Shown here piece by piece: positions 34,872-42,969 of a DNA stretch of 64,000 nucleotides; positions within the stretch are counted from its first letter, which is position 1; each line of letters begins with the position of its first letter. The notes under the pieces were generated by a model that saw nothing but the letters and a program-made list of their open reading frames with translations, was not told where the DNA came from and searched no databases. Made by a program: the position numbers and the translations under genes. The stretch covers positions 62,001-126,000 of the forward strand of contig CAWBUL010000005.1 of NCBI GenBank assembly GCA_963791885.1, read 5' to 3'. The DNA is from CAVSUZ01 sp963791885 (GTDB lineage Bacteria; Pseudomonadota; Alphaproteobacteria; Acetobacterales; Acetobacteraceae).

Positions 34872-35728
34872 ACATCCTGTCGATCCAGTCCTGGGTCGCC
34901 TACGGCCACGTTGGCAACGCGAGCGCGATGTTTCCGCTGCAACAACTCGGCGCGGAGGTGTGGGCGATCCACACCGTGCAGTTCTCCAACCACACGGGCT
35001 ACGGTCATTGGACGGGCGACGTGTTCGGCGCCGACAGCATCCGTGCCCTGGTGGACGGGATCGAGGCGCGTGGTGTGCTGCCCCGCTGCGACGCAGTCCT
35101 GAGTGGCTATCTCGGCTCGCCCGCGATCGGTGAGGCTGTGCTTGACGCCGTCGCCCAGGTTCGTGCGGCTAATCCCCGGGCGCTCTACTGCTGCGACCCG
35201 GTGATGGGCGACGACGACACCGGCGTCTATGTCCGTCCGGGCATCCCCGAGCTTCTCGCGGACCAGATCCTGCCCAGCGCCGATATCATCACCCCCAACC
35301 GCTTCGAAGTCGAGCAACTGACCGGCGTCACCTGCTCCGACCTGCACGAAACAAAGGCTGCGGTGATGCGCCTGACCGACATGCTGCATCCGGACGGCCC
35401 GCGCATTGTACTGCTGACCAGCCTGCGAACCGCCGAGACCCCGCCCAATTGCCTCGACATGCTCGTCGCGGAAAACGGCCGCTTCCACTTGCTCCGCACG
35501 CCGCTGCTGCCGCTTCAGATCAACGGCACCGGCGACGCCATCGCCGCGCTGTTCCTGTTCCACCGCCTGTCCTCCGGCGATGCCGCCGAGGCGCTATCAC
35601 GCGCCGGATCATCGCTGCACGGCATCCTCCGGCGCACGGCCGAGCATAGCGCCCGCGAACTCTGCCTCGTGGAGGCCCAGGCGGAGCTCATCAGCCCGAG
35701 CACACTCTTCACTCCCATAAGCCTATAG
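34868..35728 (+). CDS. pdxY: Pyridoxal kinase, apparently CTG-initiated
   Basis: A 286-residue kinase of the PdxY/PdxK family that phosphorylates pyridoxal to PLP. The family N-terminus NILSIQS-VAYGHVGNASA is present in frame directly after a CTG at 34868, which overlaps the preceding stop as CTGA. The nearest upstream in-frame stop is at 34847 and there is no ATG, GTG or TTG between it and the CTG. The first ATG (34928) would remove the conserved substrate-binding start. Downstream motifs include YCCDPVMGDDDTGVYV, ADIITPNRFEVEQLTG and the ATP-site GTGDAIAALFLF. Confidence 0.88.
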   Translation: MNILSIQSWVAYGHVGNASAMFPLQQLGAEVWAIHTVQFSNHTGYGHWTGDVFGADSIRALVDGIEARGVLPRCDAVLSGYLGSPAIGEAVLDAVAQVRAANPRALYCCDPVMGDDDTGVYVRPGIPELLADQILPSADIITPNRFEVEQLTGVTCSDLHETKAAVMRLTDMLHPDGPRIVLLTSLRTAETPPNCLDMLVAENGRFHLLRTPLLPLQINGTGDAIAALFLFHRLSSGDAAEALSRAGSSLHGILRRTAEHSARELCLVEAQAELISPSTLFTPISL

Positions 35729-35784
35729 TGGAGTAGAATTTTCCTCTGAGCCCCGCTATCCAGCCGGGCAAGGAGGACATTCTT

Positions 35785-36249
35785 ATGGCCGGAGCCAAGG
35801 ATCTGGATCGTGTGGACCGGGCGATCCTGCGGGCTCTCGCGCGCGATGCCTCGCTCTCGCTGGCCGACATTGCCGAACGCGTCGGCCTCACGCCCACCCC
35901 GTGCTGGAAGCGTATCCGTCGCATGGAGCAGGAGGGGGTGATCCGCGGCCGGGTGGCGGTGCTGGACCCGGAGAAGATCGGGCTGCCGGTCTCCGTGTTC
36001 GTTGCGGTTGAAACGAGTGATCACTCCAGCGGATGGCTGGAGCGATTCGCCTCGGTAGTCGCCGGCATGGAGGAAATCGTCGACGCTTGGCGCATGTCCG
36101 GCGACGTCGATTACCTGCTCCACGTTATGGTGGCGGATATAGCTGCGTACAACTCTTTCTATCGCCGGCTGATCGCTGCGGTGCCGCTGCGGAACGTCAC
36201 CAGCCGCTTCGCAATGGAGCGGATGAAGTCGGCGCCGCTGCCGGTGTGA
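35785..36249 (+). CDS. Lrp/AsnC family transcriptional regulator
   Basis: A 154-residue regulator. The N-terminal winged HTH is LDRVDRAILRALARDASLSL then ADIAERVGLTPTPCWKRIRR. The C-terminal RAM ligand-binding domain contains AWRMSGDVDYLLHVMVADIA. Members sense amino acids and often regulate a neighbouring gene. The gene converges on mvaB with the stop codons adjacent, so the target is unclear. AAGGAGG lies upstream of the ATG. Confidence 0.92.
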   Translation: MAGAKDLDRVDRAILRALARDASLSLADIAERVGLTPTPCWKRIRRMEQEGVIRGRVAVLDPEKIGLPVSVFVAVETSDHSSGWLERFASVVAGMEEIVDAWRMSGDVDYLLHVMVADIAAYNSFYRRLIAAVPLRNVTSRFAMERMKSAPLPV

Positions 36250-37167
36250 TTAAGCGGCGGCCCGGAACGTCTTCGGAATGCCCGCCTTCGCAACCTGCCC
36301 ATGCAGCGGTTCAGCCGGCAATCCCTCATGCAGCAGCCGCCGGGCCTCAAAGAGCTTGGGCAAGTTGATGCCGGTGGAGAACTCCATGCTCTCCAGCATG
36401 AACACCAGATCCTCCGTCACCACGTTGCCGGACGCCCCCGGCGCATAAGGACACCCGCCCAGCCCGCCCAGGCAGGAATCGAACGCGCGAATTCCCTCCT
36501 CCAGCCCCGCGAGAGCGTTCGCAATCCCCATCCCCAGCGTGTCGTGCAAATGCAGCCCGTGCAGCACCGGCCCGATCGCCGCGCGCACAGCCCGGACCAC
36601 CTCCTTGATCTGCGCCGGATGCGCATACCCCACCGTATCCGCCAGCATCAACTTGTCCACGCCGGCCTCCGCTAGGCCCGACGCCATGCGCACCACCTGC
36701 GCCGTCGTCACGACACCATCGATCGAACACCCGAACGCTGTCGAGGCGCCGGCAATCACCTCCATCCGGCGGGGTTGCGCCTTCACCCACTCCGTCAGCC
36801 GTCGCATCTCGGTGATGCTTTCCTCCGGCGTGCGATTGAGGTTGGCGCGGCTGTGTCCCTCGCTGACCGAAACCGGCACGCTGACCTTGTGCACCCCGGC
36901 CTCATAGGCCCGCTGGGCGCCCTTCAGGTTCGGCACCAGCGCAATCACCGTGAGGCCCGGGATTTCGATGGCCCGGCGCACCACCTCCTCGGTATCCGAC
37001 ATCTGCGGGATCACCCGGGGCGGGACGAAGCTGCCGACCTCGATCTCCTTCACCCCCGCCGCGGCCATGGCCGCGATCCAGCGCACCTTGGCGCCCGTCT
37101 CCATCCGGGTCTGGGCGATCTGCAGCCCGTCGCGCGGACCCACTTCACAGATGCTGACATGTTCCAT
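36250..37167 (-). CDS. mvaB: Hydroxymethylglutaryl-CoA lyase
   Basis: A 305-residue DRE-TIM metallolyase. VSICEVGPRDGLQIAQ at the N-terminus carries the Arg-Asp pair of the active site, LADTVGYAHPAQI and LHGLHLHDTLGMG provide metal ligands, and GLGGCPYAPGASGNVVTEDL is the HMG-CoA lyase signature with the catalytic cysteine. It cleaves HMG-CoA to acetyl-CoA and acetoacetate in leucine catabolism. No other leucine-degradation genes are adjacent. Confidence 0.92.
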   Translation of the reverse strand: MEHVSICEVGPRDGLQIAQTRMETGAKVRWIAAMAAAGVKEIEVGSFVPPRVIPQMSDTEEVVRRAIEIPGLTVIALVPNLKGAQRAYEAGVHKVSVPVSVSEGHSRANLNRTPEESITEMRRLTEWVKAQPRRMEVIAGASTAFGCSIDGVVTTAQVVRMASGLAEAGVDKLMLADTVGYAHPAQIKEVVRAVRAAIGPVLHGLHLHDTLGMGIANALAGLEEGIRAFDSCLGGLGGCPYAPGASGNVVTEDLVFMLESMEFSTGINLPKLFEARRLLHEGLPAEPLHGQVAKAGIPKTFRAAA

Positions 37168-37263
37168 CGCCGCCCTCCGTTTCGCGCAATAAGTAGTGAG
37201 GCAGGACCAGTCTTTAACGGGACTTCATTCTCCCGAATCCGGCCGCTGTGCTAGCGCGCGATC

Positions 37264-38145
37264 ATGAGACGAATCCTGTTCGCTGCCCTGGTGGCGCTCA
37301 CGCCCATGATGGCGCACGCCCCCATGGCATATGCCCAGACCGACCAGCAAGCCATGGTGGATCGCTCCACCCTGGCCTTGCAGGACGCGATGCGCCTGCA
37401 AGCATCGGCACAGCCGCGCATGGCGCTCGGCCACGCTCGCGCGGTGATCATCTGCCCGCAGGTGTTCAAGGCCGGGTTCTTCTTCGGCGCCTCCGGCGGC
37501 CGGTGCGTGATGCTCGCCCGGGCCGGGAACGGCACCTGGTCCTATCCCGCATTCTACATCATGGGCGGTGGCAGCTTCGGTCTGCAGATCGGCGTGCAGG
37601 ACAGCGAGGTCGTCATGATGATCATGACGAATCGCGGGCTGAACGCGGTCCTGAACAGCAGCTTCAAGTTCGGCATCGGCGGTTCGCTCGCGATAGCGGT
37701 GGTCGGCGGCGGCGTGCAAGGCGACACGACCGCGGCCGTCGGTGCCGACATCGTCGCGTTCATGATCTCCCGCGGTGCCTTTGCCGGCGTTTCGCTTGAA
37801 GGCTCGATTCTGAGCCAGCAGACCGGCTGGAACCAAGCCTATTACGGCCAGCCGCTGGACGCCCGGCAGATCGTGATCAACATGCAGGGGCAGAACCCGG
37901 GCGCCGATCCGCTGCGAGAGATGCTGACCCGCTACGGGGTACCGCCCGCGCCGGCCGTGGCGGCTTACACGCCGCCGGGCCCACCCCCGGCCTATCCGCC
38001 GCCGCCGGGGTATCAGCCGCCGGCGGCCTATGCGCCGCAAGCCGCGCCGGCCTATCCGCCGGCCGCCGGATATCCACCGCAGGCGCCGGTCAATCTTCAG
38101 CCCAATGCGCCGATCCAGGCGGAGAGTCTGCCGCCGCCGCGCTAG
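37264..38145 (+). CDS. SYLF-domain (Ysc84-like) lipid-binding secreted protein
   Basis: A 293-residue protein. A signal peptide (ILFAALVALTPMMAHAPMAYAQ, processed near AYA-Q) precedes a SYLF/Ysc84 domain with HARAVIICPQVFKAGFFFG, YPAFYIMGGGSFGLQIGVQD and LEGSILSQQTGWNQAYYG. SYLF domains bind phosphoinositides in eukaryotes; the bacterial role is unknown. The C-terminal 80 residues are a Pro/Ala/Tyr-rich tail with repeated YPPP and AYAP motifs, probably disordered and surface-exposed. Confidence 0.88.
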   Translation: MRRILFAALVALTPMMAHAPMAYAQTDQQAMVDRSTLALQDAMRLQASAQPRMALGHARAVIICPQVFKAGFFFGASGGRCVMLARAGNGTWSYPAFYIMGGGSFGLQIGVQDSEVVMMIMTNRGLNAVLNSSFKFGIGGSLAIAVVGGGVQGDTTAAVGADIVAFMISRGAFAGVSLEGSILSQQTGWNQAYYGQPLDARQIVINMQGQNPGADPLREMLTRYGVPPAPAVAAYTPPGPPPAYPPPPGYQPPAAYAPQAAPAYPPAAGYPPQAPVNLQPNAPIQAESLPPPR

Positions 38146-38389
38146 GGCAGATCGCGCTTGACTAGAACCGGCTGAGATTCCAGGAGCGCGTGCATCTGCT
38201 CGCAAAGCAAGCTTGCGGAGCGGTTGACGCATGACACAGTCAGGCGCCAATCGCTCTAAGCGCCATGCTCTGCTGCCGGAGGGTCTTCCGGCCCTGGGTT
38301 GATGGCCGCCGGGCGCCATGTCGAAATCTGGCTTCGCCGTTCGATCAGGGGTGGGGACAGTGTTGTCCTCGCCCTGCTGGGAGATCGAC

Positions 38390-38812
38390 ATGCGAGTCAT
38401 GGTATTGGTGAAAGCGACAAACGAGTCCGAGGCCGGGGTGATGCCGAGCGCGGAGTTGCTGACGGCGATGGGCCGCTTCAACGAAGAGCTCGCCAAGGCC
38501 GGCATCCTCAACTCCGGCGGCGGGTTGAAGCCGAGTTCACACGGTGTGCGCGTCCGTTTCTCCGGCAGCGCACGCACCGTTATCGACGGTCCGTTCGCCG
38601 AGACGAAGGAACTCGTCGCCGGCTTTTGGATCTGGAATGTCGCCTCGCTGGAGGACGCGATCGAGTGGGTTCGCCGTTGCCCGAACCCGATGACAAGCGA
38701 GTCTGACATCGAAGTCCGCCCGCTGTTCGAGATGGAAGATTTCGGCGAAGCCCTAAGGCCCGAAACCCGGGCGCTGCACGAAGACGCCTTCGCGTGCGCG
38801 AAAGGGAGGTGA
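38390..38812 (+). CDS. YciI/DGPF-domain protein associated with an ECF sigma factor
   Basis: A 140-residue YCII-related (DGPF) protein: RVMVLVKATNESEAGVMPS and VIDGPFAETKELVAGFWIW with the DGPF motif. The ATG at 38390 has a GGGAG eight bases upstream; the frame is open from 38318. It overlaps the sigma factor gene by GTGA. DGPF proteins are the recognised genetic partners of ECF42 sigma factors, though their molecular function is not established. Confidence 0.9.
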   Translation: MRVMVLVKATNESEAGVMPSAELLTAMGRFNEELAKAGILNSGGGLKPSSHGVRVRFSGSARTVIDGPFAETKELVAGFWIWNVASLEDAIEWVRRCPNPMTSESDIEVRPLFEMEDFGEALRPETRALHEDAFACAKGR

Positions 38813-40050
38813 GTGGCGAGAGCGTCGCCTCGCTCGAAGCGGTCTACCGCCGCGACGGGCGACGCATCTTCGCGACCCTCGTGCGGCTGCTCGGCAGCTT
38901 CGAACGTGCCGAAGAAGCCGAGCACGACGCGTTCATCGCGGCCGCCGAACAATGGCCGCGCGACGGCGTGCCGGCCAATCCGGTTGCCTGGCTCGTCTCC
39001 GTCGGCCGCTTCAAGGCAATCGACCGCCTCCGCCGCGACGCACGCTTCTCCAGCATCGATGAACATGCCGAAACAATCGAACAGATCCCCGATCCGAGCC
39101 CCGGAATGGGTGAGCCGGAGACGATCGAGGATGATCGTTTGCGCCTGATCTTCACCTGCTGCCATCCGAGCCTATCGGAAGACGCACGCACCGCGCTGAC
39201 CCTGCGTGAGGTCTGTGGCCTCGCCACCGAGGAAATCGCCAGCGCGTTCCTGACGACCCCCTCGACGCTCGCTCAGCGCATCGTCCGCGCCAAGGCGAAG
39301 ATCCGTGACGCCCGCATCCCTTATGAGGTCCCCGAGCCCGACCGACTGGCCCTGCGTCTCGAGAGCGTGTTGCGCGTGATCTACCTCGTGTTCAACGAGG
39401 GCTATTCCGCCAGCAGCGGCGAGCATGCGCTGCGCCTCGATCTTGCCGCAGAAGCCATCCGGCTCGGCTGGCTCCTGGTCCGCCTCTGTCCCGAGGCCGA
39501 GGTGCGCGGCCTGCTCGCGCTGATGCTGCTGCACCACGGGCGCGGCCGCGCCCGCACCGATGCCGCCGGTGATCTGGTTCCGCTGGAGGAACAGGATCGG
39601 TCGCTCTGGGACGCGGAGGAACTCGGAATCGGTCGTGCCATGGCGCTCGATGCGCTACGCACCCCGGGCCACGGCCCCTATGCGCTGCAGGCTGCGATCG
39701 TGGCTGTCCATGCCGAAGCAGCCACCGCGGCGGAGACCGACTGGGCGCAGATCGCCGGCCTCTATGACCGGCTGCTGCAATGCGGACCTTCGGCGGTCGT
39801 CGCGCTCAATCGTGCCGTCGCCATCGCGATGCGTGATGGTCCGGAAGCGGGGCTCGCGCGGATCGAACCGATGCTGAACCAGGCGCCGCTCGCCACCTAC
39901 CACCTGACGCACGCCGCGCACGCCGATCTTTGCCGCCGCGCCGGCCGCATCGCGGAGGCTCGCGTTTCCTACGCCCGCGCGCTCGACCTGGCACGGCAGG
40001 AACCGGAACGCCGCTTCCTGCGCCGGCGTCTCGCCGAACTCGGCGCCTGA
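38809..40050 (+). CDS. ECF42-type RNA polymerase sigma factor with long C-terminal extension
   Basis: About 413 residues, much longer than ordinary ECF factors. Sigma region 2 is LEAVYRRDGRRIFATLVRLL to NPVAWLVSVGRFKAIDRLRR, and region 4 is REVCGLATEEIASAFLTTPS then LAQRIVRAKAKIR. The remaining 220 residues are a TPR-like extension (VFNEGYSASSGEHALRLDLA, GPYALQAAIVAVHAEA) typical of ECF42. Instead of an anti-sigma gene it has DGPF partners. The start could be GTG at 38809 (overlapping) or GTG at 38794. Confidence 0.9.
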   Translation: MSGESVASLEAVYRRDGRRIFATLVRLLGSFERAEEAEHDAFIAAAEQWPRDGVPANPVAWLVSVGRFKAIDRLRRDARFSSIDEHAETIEQIPDPSPGMGEPETIEDDRLRLIFTCCHPSLSEDARTALTLREVCGLATEEIASAFLTTPSTLAQRIVRAKAKIRDARIPYEVPEPDRLALRLESVLRVIYLVFNEGYSASSGEHALRLDLAAEAIRLGWLLVRLCPEAEVRGLLALMLLHHGRGRARTDAAGDLVPLEEQDRSLWDAEELGIGRAMALDALRTPGHGPYALQAAIVAVHAEAATAAETDWAQIAGLYDRLLQCGPSAVVALNRAVAIAMRDGPEAGLARIEPMLNQAPLATYHLTHAAHADLCRRAGRIAEARVSYARALDLARQEPERRFLRRRLAELGA

Positions 40051-40133
40051 AAAAGTCTCCGCCTGCCTGTCGAATCCCTGCCACGCCGTTCGACAAGTGA
40101 GTGAAGGGGCTGCGCCCCGAAGGGAGTTTCCCG

Positions 40134-40787
40134 ATGTTGCAACTCTTCGGCCACCCGTTTTCGTCCTATACCTGGAAGGCGCTGATCCCGCTCTACGCGA
40201 ACGCGGTACCGTTCACCTTCCGCATGCTCGGCCCTGAGCATCCGGAGAACCAGGCGTTGCTGCAGCAGCGTACGCCTGCCGGCAAATTCCCGCTGCTGCT
40301 CGATGGCGAGACGGCCGTCTTCGAGGCGACCGCTATCATCGAGTATCTGGCTGCGACACGGCCGGAGTGCCGCACGTTGCTCCCCGCCGATCCCATCGCC
40401 GGCGCGCACATGCGCATGCTCGACCGCGTGTTCGACAATTATGTCATGGCTAACATGAACCGCGTGGTGCAGGCGCACCTCGCTGCCCCCGCAGCGCCCG
40501 ACCAAGCGGAGATCGCCGCCGCGCGGCAGGCGCTCGGCCGCGCCTATCGCTGGCTCGAGACGCGGCTGGAGGCAGAGGGCGAGCCCCCTTCCGTCACGCT
40601 CGTTACCTGCGCGGCGGCGCCGTCCCTGTTCTACGCCGACTGGGTCCTGCCGATCGCGGCGGAAGGCTGTCCACGTCTGGCCGCTTGGCGCGCGGTGCTG
40701 CTCGCGCTGCCCTCGGTCGCACGCTGCGTGGACGACGCCCGTCCCCACCGCGGGTTTTTTCCGCCGGGCGCGCCGGACCGGGACTGA
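40134..40787 (+). CDS. Glutathione S-transferase family protein
   Basis: A 217-residue GST. The thioredoxin-like N-terminal domain starts LQLFGHPFSSYTWKALIPLY with a Ser in the usual catalytic position, and contains FPLLLDGETAVFEATAIIEY with the glutathione-binding motif. The all-helical C-terminal domain follows. The ATG at 40134 is preceded by GAAGGGAG; the frame is open from 40101. It is in the block downstream of the ECF42 sigma factor. Confidence 0.85.
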   Translation: MLQLFGHPFSSYTWKALIPLYANAVPFTFRMLGPEHPENQALLQQRTPAGKFPLLLDGETAVFEATAIIEYLAATRPECRTLLPADPIAGAHMRMLDRVFDNYVMANMNRVVQAHLAAPAAPDQAEIAAARQALGRAYRWLETRLEAEGEPPSVTLVTCAAAPSLFYADWVLPIAAEGCPRLAAWRAVLLALPSVARCVDDARPHRGFFPPGAPDRD

Positions 40788-40807
40788 AACAGAGAGGGAG
40801 AACAGGC

Positions 40808-41497
40808 ATGCCCATCGACGACACCGCTCCGATCGAGGTCACTGCATTGGCCTGGGTGCCGCCGTTTGCGCGCGGCTTCGTGCGCGATCTGCGGGTGCGC
40901 TGGGCACTCGAGGAGATCGGCCTGCCTTATCGGGTACGGCTGATCGGAGGCACCGGCAGCATGGCGCGGGGGCCGGCACGGCCGGAAAACTATCTGGCGG
41001 AGCAGCCTTTCGGGCAGGTGCCCGTTTACAAGGAAGGCGCGCTTTGCCTGTTCGAATCCGGTGCCATCGTGCTGCATATCGGCGCCAAGGACGAGCGTTT
41101 GCTGCCGCGTGAGGAAGCCGGCCGCAGCCGGGCGATTGCCTGGATGTTTGCTGCGTTGAACAGCATCGAACCGCAGACCTTCATGCTGGCGGCGGCGACA
41201 GTATTCTTCAAGGGCGCGTCCTGGTCGGCTGAGGCCCAGGTCGCAGTCAAACCGTTGGTCGCGCAGCGGCTTGCGCATCTCTCGGCGGCGCTTGCCGACA
41301 AGGATTGGCTGGAAGGCCGCTTCACGATCGGCGACCTGATGATGGTGGATGCGTTGCGGACCGTCGCCGATCAAGCGCTTGTTGCGGCGCATTCGAACCT
41401 TACCGCTTACGTTGCGCGCGGCACCGCCCGCCCAGCCTTCAAGCGCGCGATGGCCGCCCAACTCGCGGACTTCATCCCCGATCAGGAAGCCGCCTGA
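40808..41497 (+). CDS. Glutathione S-transferase family protein
   Basis: A 229-residue GST, different from the previous one. VTALAWVPPFARGFVRDLRV and RWALEEIGLPYRVRLIG form the thioredoxin-like domain. FGQVPVYKEGALCLFESGAI is the glutathione-binding segment. The C-terminal helical domain includes EGRFTIGDLMMVDALRTV. GAGGGAG lies upstream of the ATG, 20 bases after the preceding GST, so the two are probably co-transcribed. Confidence 0.85.
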   Translation: MPIDDTAPIEVTALAWVPPFARGFVRDLRVRWALEEIGLPYRVRLIGGTGSMARGPARPENYLAEQPFGQVPVYKEGALCLFESGAIVLHIGAKDERLLPREEAGRSRAIAWMFAALNSIEPQTFMLAAATVFFKGASWSAEAQVAVKPLVAQRLAHLSAALADKDWLEGRFTIGDLMMVDALRTVADQALVAAHSNLTAYVARGTARPAFKRAMAAQLADFIPDQEAA

Positions 41498-41521
41498 TCC
41501 TTTCATCGGAAGGAGAAACCA

Positions 41522-41953
41522 ATGGTGCAGCCGATCCCCTACCTCGCCTTCGACGGCACCTGCGTCGAGGCAATGCGCTTCTACGCACAGGTCCTGCACG
41601 ACACACTCGGCATCATGACCAACCGGAAATCGCCCTTTGCCGACCGTTGTCCGCCCGAGCATCTCGACCGCGTCGCGCACGCCCGCCTCGAACTCGAAGA
41701 CGGCACATCGCTCTACGCCGGCGACTGCCCGCCCGGCATGCCGTACCAGGGGATCCACGGCGTCTCGATCGCGCTCAACTACGACAGCGTCGAGAAAGCG
41801 CAACAGGTCTTCGACGCGCTCGCCGAGGGCGGCACCGTGACGATGCCGTTCAGCGAGACGTTCTGGGCCAAGAAGTTCGGCATGGTGAAGGACCGCTTCG
41901 GCTGCCACTGGATCGTCAATGGCGAGATGATCGACATCCGCCTGGTCGCCTGA
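41522..41953 (+). CDS. VOC/PhnB-like glyoxalase-fold protein
   Basis: A 143-residue VOC protein of the PhnB (3-demethylubiquinone methyltransferase-like) subgroup: IPYLAFDGTCVEAMRFYAQV, DGTSLYAGDCPPGMPYQG, and FGMVKDRFGCHWIVNGEM at the C-terminus. Proteins of this subgroup are commonly found with YciI and ECF sigma genes. The substrate is unknown. A GAAGGAG precedes the ATG. Confidence 0.87.
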   Translation: MVQPIPYLAFDGTCVEAMRFYAQVLHDTLGIMTNRKSPFADRCPPEHLDRVAHARLELEDGTSLYAGDCPPGMPYQGIHGVSIALNYDSVEKAQQVFDALAEGGTVTMPFSETFWAKKFGMVKDRFGCHWIVNGEMIDIRLVA

Positions 41954-41973
41954 CGCCGTAGAAGGAGGGAAAG

Positions 41974-42357
41974 ATGAAATACCTCTGCCTGGTCTATCTC
42001 GATGAGGCGCACTGGAACGCGTGCCCCGATCGGGACTGCTTCGAATTTGCGAGCGAGCTTGCGGGCAGTGGCCGGCTGCTCGCGGCGGAGCCGTTGCATC
42101 CTGCTCACAGCGCGACAACGGTGCGCGTGCGCGACGGTAAAGCTGCGTTGTTTGACGGGCCCTTTTCCGAGACGAAGGAACTGCTCGCCGGCTTCTATCT
42201 GATCGAGGCGAAGGATCTGAACGAGGCGCTTGCGATCGCGGCACGGATCCCGCCTGCCAAATACGGCAGCATCGAAGTGCGTCCGGTGCGCGAGCTAGAT
42301 GTGGCCGGGTACCGCGCTTTCTCTCCCGCGCAGGCCGCGGTCCAGCCTGAGCACTGA
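41974..42357 (+). CDS. YciI/DGPF-domain protein
   Basis: A 127-residue YCII-related protein: KYLCLVYLDEAHWNACPD and ALFDGPFSETKELLAGFYLI (DGPF motif), ending with GSIEVRPVRELD. AGAAGGAGGG lies upstream of the ATG. It is the second DGPF protein in this ECF42 block. Confidence 0.9.
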   Translation: MKYLCLVYLDEAHWNACPDRDCFEFASELAGSGRLLAAEPLHPAHSATTVRVRDGKAALFDGPFSETKELLAGFYLIEAKDLNEALAIAARIPPAKYGSIEVRPVRELDVAGYRAFSPAQAAVQPEH

Positions 42358-42430
42358 CGTGTTGTCCCGGCCCCCGGGGCATAACGCAAGTCAGTTTTCG
42401 TCTCGTAATCCTCAGAGGAAAGAACATCAC

Positions 42431-42796
42431 ATGAAGACAAACGATACCTACCTTGCCGTCTTCCTCGGCAGCAATACCAGCCCGCGCAGGAAGGCGTGGA
42501 TGGCGCTTCCCGAAGCCGAACGGCGTGCCAAGGAACAGGAGGGCATTGCCGCCTGGAAAGCCTGGATGGAAAAGCACCACGCGGTGGTTTCCACCATGGG
42601 CGGGCCGCTCGGTAAGACCAAGAAGGTCACTGAACGCGGCATCGAGGACGTGAGCAATGAGATGGGTGCGTTCATGGTCGTGCGGGCTGACTCGCACGAG
42701 GCGGCCGCAAAGCTGTTCGAGAAGCATCCCCATTTTACGATCTTTCCGGGCGAGTCCGTGGAGATCATGCCGGTTCTGCCGATACCGGGTGCCTGA
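42431..42796 (+). CDS. YCII-related protein
   Basis: A 121-residue protein: DTYLAVFLGSNTSPRRKAWM, GIAAWKAWMEKHHAVVSTMG and FEKHPHFTIFPGESVEIMPV. It lacks the DGPF motif but has the YCII fold pattern. An AGAGGAA lies 10 bases before the ATG. It closes the ECF42-associated gene block. Confidence 0.85.
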   Translation: MKTNDTYLAVFLGSNTSPRRKAWMALPEAERRAKEQEGIAAWKAWMEKHHAVVSTMGGPLGKTKKVTERGIEDVSNEMGAFMVVRADSHEAAAKLFEKHPHFTIFPGESVEIMPVLPIPGA

Positions 42797-42873
42797 CGGG
42801 CGGCGATTTCGCCGACGTGTCGTATCGGGGCGCGTGCCGCCCCTGTGCTTGGCGATAGAGGCAGCTGTCGCGA

Positions 42874-42963
42874 ACGAATAACCTGATCTCGAAGAACCCC
42901 TATGTCTCGCCGCTGCGCGCCAGCCTCGACGAGATCAAAGGCTTGCCGCCGGCCATCGTCGGG
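42874..42963 (+). pseudogene. Fragment of an alpha/beta-hydrolase (acetyl-esterase type)
   Basis: One frame reads NNLISKNPYVSPLRASLDEI then KGLPPAIV, which matches the segment before the catalytic Asp in hormone-sensitive-lipase-like esterases. It has no start and meets the end of the arylsulfatase gene. It is a 30-codon relic of a lost gene. Confidence 0.6.
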
Positions 42964-42969
42964 CGAATC

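Noticed and set aside
37225..39165. Minus-strand open frame of 646 codons across the SYLF and YciI genes
   Set aside because: It spans three genes with clear domains on the plus strand; the Arg/Gly/His-rich sequence is a shadow.
40631..42733. Minus-strand open frame of 700 codons across the GST, VOC and YciI genes
   Set aside because: It is antisense to five well-supported genes and has no domain features.
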